DNA of 64,000 nt from Methylobacter sp015476545 (GTDB lineage Bacteria; Pseudomonadota; Gammaproteobacteria; Methylococcales; Methylomonadaceae): assembly GCF_052162025.1 (NCBI RefSeq), contig NZ_CP197401.1, positions 3,286,001 to 3,350,000 on the forward strand, written 5' to 3'. A program made the translations under genes and the position numbers. Numbering within the stretch: the first letter of the stretch is position 1; each line of letters starts with the position of its first letter. The notes below the pieces were generated by a model, which saw only the letters and a program-made list of their open reading frames with translations, was not told where the DNA came from and did not search any database. Below, piece after piece: positions 61,401-64,000 of this stretch.

Positions 61401-64000
61401 TCGTATCCGTCACTATACCGCTGTTGCCGGCCGCATCGGTCACGCTCATCCTCACGGTCAGGGTGCCGTCGGCGAACCCGGACAGGTCCTGGCCGGCTAC
61501 GCTGACCACGCCGCCGCTGACGCTGATGTCGGCGGCCGCCACGGTCAGCACGGTGCTGCCGTCGGTGATGCTGAGGCCGGTCACGGTGGCGCCGGCTTCC
61601 ACTTGGCCGCTCAAGGTCACGTTGGTCGCTTCGGCGCCGCTCAGCAGCTCGTCGCCGCCGTCGTTGAAGACGATGCTGTTTTTGCCGTCGCCGTTGCCCG
61701 GCGCGCTCGTGTCCACGATGATGGTGTAAGGCGCGCTGGTGCCCGAGGCATTGCCGGCCGGATCGGTCGCGCTGACCGCCAGCTCGTGGCTGCCTTCAGG
61801 CAGCGGCGTTGCCGGCGTAATGCTCCAGTTGCCGGACGCGTCGACCGTGGCGCTGCCGATGACCGTCGTGCCGTCATACAGGGTGATCGTATCGCCCGGG
61901 GTGGCGCCGCTGCCGCTCACGGTCGGCTGGGTGTCATCGGTGCTGCCGCCGTTCGCGACCGGACCTTGGACCGCCCCGACATCATCCGTGACGCTGCCGA
62001 TGCCCGGAATCGCCGGTGCCGTAGTATCCAGCACGGTCGTATCCGTCACTATACCGCTGTTGCCGGCCGCATCGGTCACGCTCATCCTCACGGTCAGGGT
62101 GCCGTCGGCGAACCCGGACAGGTCCTGGCCGGCTACGCTGACCACGCCGCCGCTGACGCTGATGTCGGCGGCCGCCACGGTCAGCACGGTGCTGCCGTCG
62201 GTGATGCTGAGGCCGGTCACGGTGGCGCCCGCTTCCACCTGGCCGCTCAGGGTCACGTTGGTCGCTTCGGCGCCGCTCAGCAGCTCGTCGCCGCCGTCGT
62301 TGAAGACGATGCTGTTTTGGCCGTCGCCGTTGCCCGGCGCGCTCGTGTCCACGATGATGGTGTAAGGCGCGCTGGTGCCCGAGGCATTGCCGGCCGGATC
62401 GGTCGCGCTGACCGCCAGCTCGTGGCTGCCTTCAGGCAGCGGCGTTGCCGGCGTAATGCTCCAGTTGCCGGACGCGTCGACCGTGGCGCTGCCGATGACC
62501 GTCGTGCCGTCATACAGGGTGATCGTATCGCCCGGGGTGGCGCCGCTGCCGCTCACGGTCGGCTGGGTGTCATCGGTGCTGCCGCCGTTCGCGACCGGAC
62601 CTTGGACCGCACCCACGTCATCCGTGACACTGCCGATGCTCGGCGCCGCCGGCGCGATCGTATCGATAGTGAACGCCACGGCCGCAGACGGCGCGGAGCT
62701 GTTGCCGGCCGCATCGCTGATCACGGCCGTCGCGCTGTAGTTGCCGTCGGCATACGCGCTCGAACCCGTCAGCGTCACGGCCGCACTGCCAGCCGCCACG
62801 TCCGCCGCCGTCACCGTGTAGCTGGTGACGATATCGGCCGCGCCGTCGTTGGCGGTAATGGTGATCGTGTCGCCTTCCTGGGTGCCGGGCGTCAGGCTGA
62901 CCACGGCCTGGATGCCGTCGCTCAACTCATCGGCATTGATGCCGTCCGCCGCTTCGGCAATAGTCAGCGTCGGGGCGTCGGTGCCGCCCGTACCGCCCGG
63001 GCTGGTCGCATCCACGATGAAGTTGACCGTATTGGAGGGGGCGGAGCTGTTGCCGGCCGTATCGCTGATCACAGCCGTCGCACTGTAGCTGCCGTCAGCA
63101 TACGCGCTAGAGTCAGCCAGCGTCACAACCGCACTGCCAGCCATCAAGTCCGCAGGTGTGACAATTTGCATGGTCACACTGATGCCGCCCGCGCCTGTAG
63201 TCATAATCGTGATCATGTCGCCCGCTTGGGTGCCGGCCGTCAGGCCAACTACGGCCTGGATGCCGTCGCTCAGTTCAGCGGCATTGATGCCGTCCGCCGC
63301 TTCGGCAATGGCCAGTGTCGGCGCATCGAAGCCGCCCGGTCCGCCCGGACTGGTAGCATCCACAATAAAGTCGACCGTATTAGAGGGGGCGGAGCTGTTG
63401 CCGGCTGTATCGCTGATTACTGCCGTGGCGTTGTAGCTGCCGTCAGCAAAAGTGGCGCTGTTGTCTAGCGTCACCGAAACGCTGCCGACTCCCACGTCTG
63501 CGGCCGTGACGGTATGCGTGGTCACGCTGCCGCCCGCGCCCGTGGTCGTGATCGTGATCGTGTCACCCACTTGGGTGCCAGGCGTCAGGCTGACCACGGC
63601 CTGGATGCCGTCGCTCAACTCATCGGCATTGATGCCGTCCGCCGCTTCGGCAATAGTCAGCGTCGGGGCGTCGGTGCCGCCCGTACCGCCCGGGCTGGTA
63701 GTGTCTATGGTCACTAGTTGGCTGGCGGTCGAGCCTATGTTGCCGGCGGCATCAACTACACGGACGTTATAGGTGTAGCTGCCATCGACCAGCGTACGGC
63801 CATCAATATAGCTCCAGGCACCGGCCGTGACGACGAGATCAGTCCAGGTAGTGCCGTCGATGCTAATCTGCACTTTTTCGTCAGCCGCCACGGGACCGGT
63901 CACCGTGCCGCTAACCGTCAGGCTAGTGTCGCTAGTGATGAAATCACCGGCAACTCCCGTATCATCAGCGATCGCGGTAATAGTTACCGTAGCGGTTGGT
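52474..64000 (-). CDS. Giant RTX/Ig-like repeat adhesin, N-terminus beyond window
   Basis: The frame is open from the right edge to 52474, so at least 3,842 codons are visible and the start is outside. It is a BapA/LapA-type type I-secreted surface adhesin. Most of it is a tandem array of Ig-like bacterial domains, ending in a unique region (about 53,010-53,560), hemolysin-type Ca2+-binding nonapeptides such as GGDGNDLLRGG and GGTGDDFIVI, and a C-terminal secretion signal (FDVYSFGINQLLVDQDVQVIA). Two units recur with near-identical DNA: 195 residues (585 bp) nine times and 212 residues (636 bp) about five times, sharing one half. Its exporter genes follow at once. Near-identity of repeats implies ongoing recombination. 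Confidence 0.95.
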   Translation of the reverse strand, partial: PTATVTITAIADDTGVAGDFITSDTSLTVSGTVTGPVAADEKVQISIDGTTWTDLVVTAGAWSYIDGRTLVDGSYTYNVRVVDAAGNIGSTASQLVTIDTTSPGGTGGTDAPTLTIAEAADGINADELSDGIQAVVSLTPGTQVGDTITITTTGAGGSVTTHTVTAADVGVGSVSVTLDNSATFADGSYNATAVISDTAGNSSAPSNTVDFIVDATSPGGPGGFDAPTLAIAEAADGINAAELSDGIQAVVGLTAGTQAGDMITIMTTGAGGISVTMQIVTPADLMAGSAVVTLADSSAYADGSYSATAVISDTAGNSSAPSNTVNFIVDATSPGGTGGTDAPTLTIAEAADGINADELSDGIQAVVSLTPGTQEGDTITITANDGAADIVTSYTVTAADVAAGSAAVTLTGSSAYADGNYSATAVISDAAGNSSAPSAAVAFTIDTIAPAAPSIGSVTDDVGAVQGPVANGGSTDDTQPTVSGSGATPGDTITLYDGTTVIGSATVDASGNWSITPATPLPEGSHELAVSATDPAGNASGTSAPYTIIVDTSAPGNGDGQNSIVFNDGGDELLSGAEATNVTLSGQVEAGATVTGLSITDGSTVLTVAAADISVSGGVVSVAGQDLSGFADGTLTVRMSVTDAAGNSGIVTDTTVLDTTAPAIPGIGSVTDDVGAVQGPVANGGSTDDTQPTVSGSGATPGDTITLYDGTTVIGSATVDASGNWSITPATPLPEGSHELAVSATDPAGNASGTSAPYTIIVDTSAPGNGDGKNSIVFNDGGDELLSGAEATNVTLSGQVEAGATVTGLSITDGSTVLTVAAADISVSGGVVSVAGQDLSGFADGTLTVRMSVTDAAGNSGIVTDTTVLDTTAPAIPGIGSVTDDVGAVQGPVANGGSTDDTQPTVSGSGATPGDTITLYDGTTVIGSATVDASGNWSITPATPLPEGSHELAVSATDPAGNASGTSAPYTIIVDTSAPGNGDGQNSIVFNDGGDELLSGAEATNVTLSGQVEAGATVTGLSITDGSTVLTVAAADISVSGGVVSVAGQDLSGFADGTLTVRMSVTDAAGNSGIVTDTTVLDTTAPAIPGIGSVTDDVGAVQGPVANGGSTDDTQPTVSGSGATPGDTITLYDGTTVIGSATVDASGNWSITPATPLPEGSHELAVSATDPAGNASGTSAPYTIIVDTSAPGNGDGKNSIVFNDGGDELLSGAEATNVTLSGQVEAGATVTGLSITDGSTVLTVAAADISVSGGVVSVAGQDLSGFADGTLTVRMSVTDAAGNSGIVTDTTVLDTTAPAIPGIGSVTDDVGAVQGPVANGGSTDDTQPTVSGSGATPGDTITLYDGTTVIGSATVDASGNWSITPATPLPEGSHELAVSATDPAGNASGTSAPYTIIVDTSAPGNGDGQNSIVFNDGGDELLSGAEATNVTLSGQVEAGATVTGLSITDGSTVLTVAAADISVSGGVVSVAGQDLSGFADGTLIVTMSVTDAAGNSGAITDTTVLDSTASGVTLDPLTTNDTTPELTGTVTDPDATVVVTVGGSDYPATNHGDGTWTLADNTLPALPEGNTTVTVTATDPAGNTSTATGTVVVDTTAPSTGDGKNSITFNDGGDELLSGAEATNVTLSGQVEAGATVTGLSITDGSTVLTVAAADISVSGGVVSVAGQDLSGFADGTLTVTMSVTDAAGNSGAITDTTVLDSTASGVTLDPLTTNDTTPELTGTVTDPNATVVVTVGGSDYPATNHGDGTWTLADNTLPALPEGNTTVTVTATDPAGNTSTATGTVVVDTTAPSTGDGKNSITFNDGGDELLSGAEATNVTLSGQVEAGATVTGLSITDGSTVLTVAAADISVSGGVVSVAGQDLSGFADGTLIVTMSVTDAAGNSGAITDTTVLDSTASGVTLDPLTTNDTTPELTGTVTDPDATVVVTVGGSDYPATNHGDGTWTLADNTLPALPEGNTTVTVTATDPAGNTSTATGTVVVDTTAPSTGDGKNSITFNDGGDELLSGAEATNVTLSGQVEAGATVTGLSITDGSTVLTVAAADISVSGGVVSVAGQDLSGFADGTLTVTMSVTDAAGNSGAITDTTVLDSTASGVTLDPLTTNDTTPELTGTVTDPDATVVVTVGGSDYPATNHGDGTWTLADNTLPALPEGNTTVTVTATDPAGNTSTATGTVVVDTTAPSTGDGKNSITFNDGGDELLSGAEATNVTLSGQVEAGATVTGLSITDGSTVLTVAAADISVSGGVVSVAGQDLSGFADGTLTVTMSVTDAAGNSGAITDTTVLDSTASGVTLDPLTTNDTTPELTGTVTDPDATVVVTVGGSDYPATNHGDGTWTLADNTLPALPEGNTTVTVTATDPAGNTSTATGTVVVDTTAPSTGDGKNSITFNDGGDELLSGAEATNVTLSGQVEAGATVTGLSITDGSTVLTVAAADISVSGGVVSVAGQDLSGFADGTLTVTMSVTDAAGNSGAITDTTVLDSTASGVTLDPLTTNDTTPELTGTVTDPNATVVVTVGGSDYPATNHGDGTWTLADNTLPALPEGNTTVTVTATDPAGNTSTATGTVVVDTTAPSTGDGKNSITFNDGGDELLSGAEATNVTLSGQVEAGATVTGLSITDGSSVLTVAAADISVSGGVVSVAGQDLSGFADGTLTVTMSVTDAAGNSGAITDTTVLDSTASGVTLDPLTTNDTTPELTGTVTDPDATVVVTVGGSDYPATNHGDGTWTLADNTLPALPEGNTTVTVTATDPAGNTSTATGTVVVDTTAPSTGDGKNSITFNDGGDELLSGAEATNVTLSGQVEAGATVTGLSITDGSSVLTVAAADISVSGGVVSVAGQDLSGFADGTLTVTMSVTDAAGNSGAITDTTVLDSTASGVTLDPLTTNDTTPELTGTVTDPDATVVVTVGGSDYPATNHGDGTWTLADNTLPALPEGNTTVTVTATDPAGNTSTATGTVVVDTTAPSTGDGKNSITFNDGGDELLSGAEATNVTLSGQVEAGATVTGLSITDGSTVLTVAAADISVSGGVVSVAGQDLSGFADGTLTVTMSVTDAAGNSGAITDTTVLDSTASGVTLDPLTTNDTTPELTGTVTDPDATVVVTVGGSDYPATNHGDGTWTLADNTLPALPEGNTTVTVTATDPAGNTSTATGTVVVDTTAPSTGDGKNSITFNDGGDELLSGAEATNVTLSGQVEAGATVTGLSITDGSSVLTVAAADISVSGGVVSVAGQDLSGFADGTLTVTMSVTDAAGNSGIVTDTTVLDTTAPTATVTITAIADDTGVAGDFITSDTSLTVSGTVTGPLAADEKVQISTDGTTWADLVVTADAWSYIDGRTLVDGNYTYGVRVVDAAGNIGSTASQLVTIDTTSPGGTGGTDAPTLTIAEAAGGIDAIELSDGIQAVVGLTPGTQVGDTITITTTGAGGSVTTHTVTAADVGVGSVSVTLDNSATFADGSYSATAVISDTAGNSSAPSNTVNFIVDALNDAPEVFVDYSTLLGLVGLQALNVIDLSKQDLRALDRNGNLQSVVVEFGAVATVGAITLTASSALAAELGLQFDVVNSSVGSLLSLGPHSTVTITAIDGGIIDNLTINEFLASVRFDTGGSLLGDLLSASVLPDLAIAATDSYGVSSGTKTMGTLLDASLLHSLAGDSGIIEGTSGDDPLTGTAFSDRLYGYAGNDTLSGGDGNDLLRGGSGTNTLNGDGGNDILISAGINDTLNGGTGDDFIVISDNLFASIDGGDGFDILQMDGGFTLDSTSVATVSNIELIDMGMGDAGSTLTLTADAVDTLTDADNQLYITGESNDTLNVAGAVDTGAQTTLDSVVFDVYSFGINQLLVDQDVQVIA
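53560..54210. repeat. Flanking segment homologous to 63350-64000
   Basis: The C-terminal flank of the repeat array and the N-terminal side at the window edge carry closely matching sequence, for example CTGGTAGTGTCTATGGTCAC, CCGTGCCGCTAACCGTCAGG and the run to GTAGCGGTTGG, 9.79 kb apart. The interval is 9,792 bp in the positions checked, a multiple of 3. Recombination between them would remove 3,264 residues in frame. Confidence 0.75.
54251..59515. repeat. Nine 585-bp tandem repeats (unit B) in the adhesin gene
   Basis: The anchor TTGCCGGCCGCAT recurs at 54251, 54836, 55421, 56006, 56591, 57176, 57761, 58346, 58931 and 59516, exactly 585 bp apart. Each unit encodes a 95-residue domain (GVTLDPLTTNDTTPELTG...) plus a 100-residue domain (NDGGDELLSGAEATNVTLSG...). 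Copies differ by only a few bases. The exact phase of a unit is arbitrary. Confidence 0.95.
59516..62640. repeat. 636-bp tandem repeats (unit A) in the adhesin gene
   Basis: The same anchor recurs at 59516, 60152, 60788, 61424 and 62060, each 636 bp apart. The unit encodes a 112-residue domain with GSVTDDVGAVQGPVANGGST plus the 100-residue domain shared with unit B. Five copies of GSVTDDVGAVQG occur. Units alternate in two variants, which shows a 1,272-bp higher-order period. Confidence 0.93.

Noticed and set aside
54251..62640. Possible CRISPR-like periodic array
   Set aside because: Periods of 585 and 636 bp with coding identity throughout are protein repeats; there are no 25-40 bp repeats separated by unique spacers.
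53722..63468. A 3,248-codon open frame on the plus strand across the adhesin
   Set aside because: It is antisense to the adhesin. One repeat unit without stops in that frame and unit lengths divisible by 3 keep the frame open through the whole array. Its translation is Gly/Arg/His/Asp-rich with no fold and no start context.

Overview
The window is protein-dense, moderately GC-rich chromosomal DNA from a gammaproteobacterium. CreA, PpnN, NADP-type GdhA, TopB next to Ssb, and the TPM/LemA genes all fit that class. An AMP-phosphorylase-like gene beside a short PRPP synthetase, together with the style of the intergenic palindromes, makes a methanotroph-like Methylococcales host plausible, but this is inference and no methane-oxidation gene is present. 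No rRNA, tRNA, CRISPR array or insertion sequence was seen.

Layout. 1-7.1 kb: the N-terminal part of a glycine-rich polymorphic-toxin-like protein (cut by the window edge), glyoxalase I, a voltage-gated-type K+ channel, Tag glycosylase, the AMP phosphorylase/PRPP synthetase pair, a VOC protein, a macro-domain protein and a small periplasmic protein. 7.4-21.5 kb: a type IV pilus/type II secretion-like (MSHA-like) locus. It begins with a sigma-54 promoter and upstream repeats, then a major pilin-like gene, a PilM-PilN fusion, PilO, a PilB/GspE ATPase with an N-terminal PilZ-like domain, PilC/GspF, a PilP/MshK-like protein, a secretin with an extra C-terminal domain resembling an integrative-conjugative-element family, an outer-membrane barrel, and two more prepilins, one carrying a cysteine-repeat insert. 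21.5-31 kb: a hypothetical protein, ssb, topB, ppnN, a His-rich lipoprotein, an SGNH hydrolase, an SHMT variant, a peroxiredoxin, rpiA and a cold-shock gene. 31-45.6 kb: a large hybrid sensor kinase, the lemA/TPM operon, small membrane and periplasmic genes, a double-glycine-like small secreted protein, gdhA, a coiled-coil membrane protein and a glycerophosphodiesterase. 46.9-64 kb: a response regulator with an excisionase-type HTH, then a convergent type I secretion operon (RTX adhesin, TolC, ABC, HlyD). The adhesin exceeds 3,840 residues and runs off the right edge.

How the parts fit. Two surface systems dominate: the MSHA-like machine, whose motor ATPase carries a predicted c-di-GMP sensor, and the LapBCE-type exporter with its giant repeat adhesin, a class often controlled by c-di-GMP elsewhere. 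Together they suggest a surface-attachment programme. The strongest candidates for something undescribed are the pilus locus (PilZ-ATPase, secretin-DUF3438-like fusion, Cys-repeat pseudopilin and a sigma-54 control region with phased repeats) and the hierarchical 585/636-bp repeat array of the adhesin. Several families of intergenic palindromes recur in both orientations across the window.
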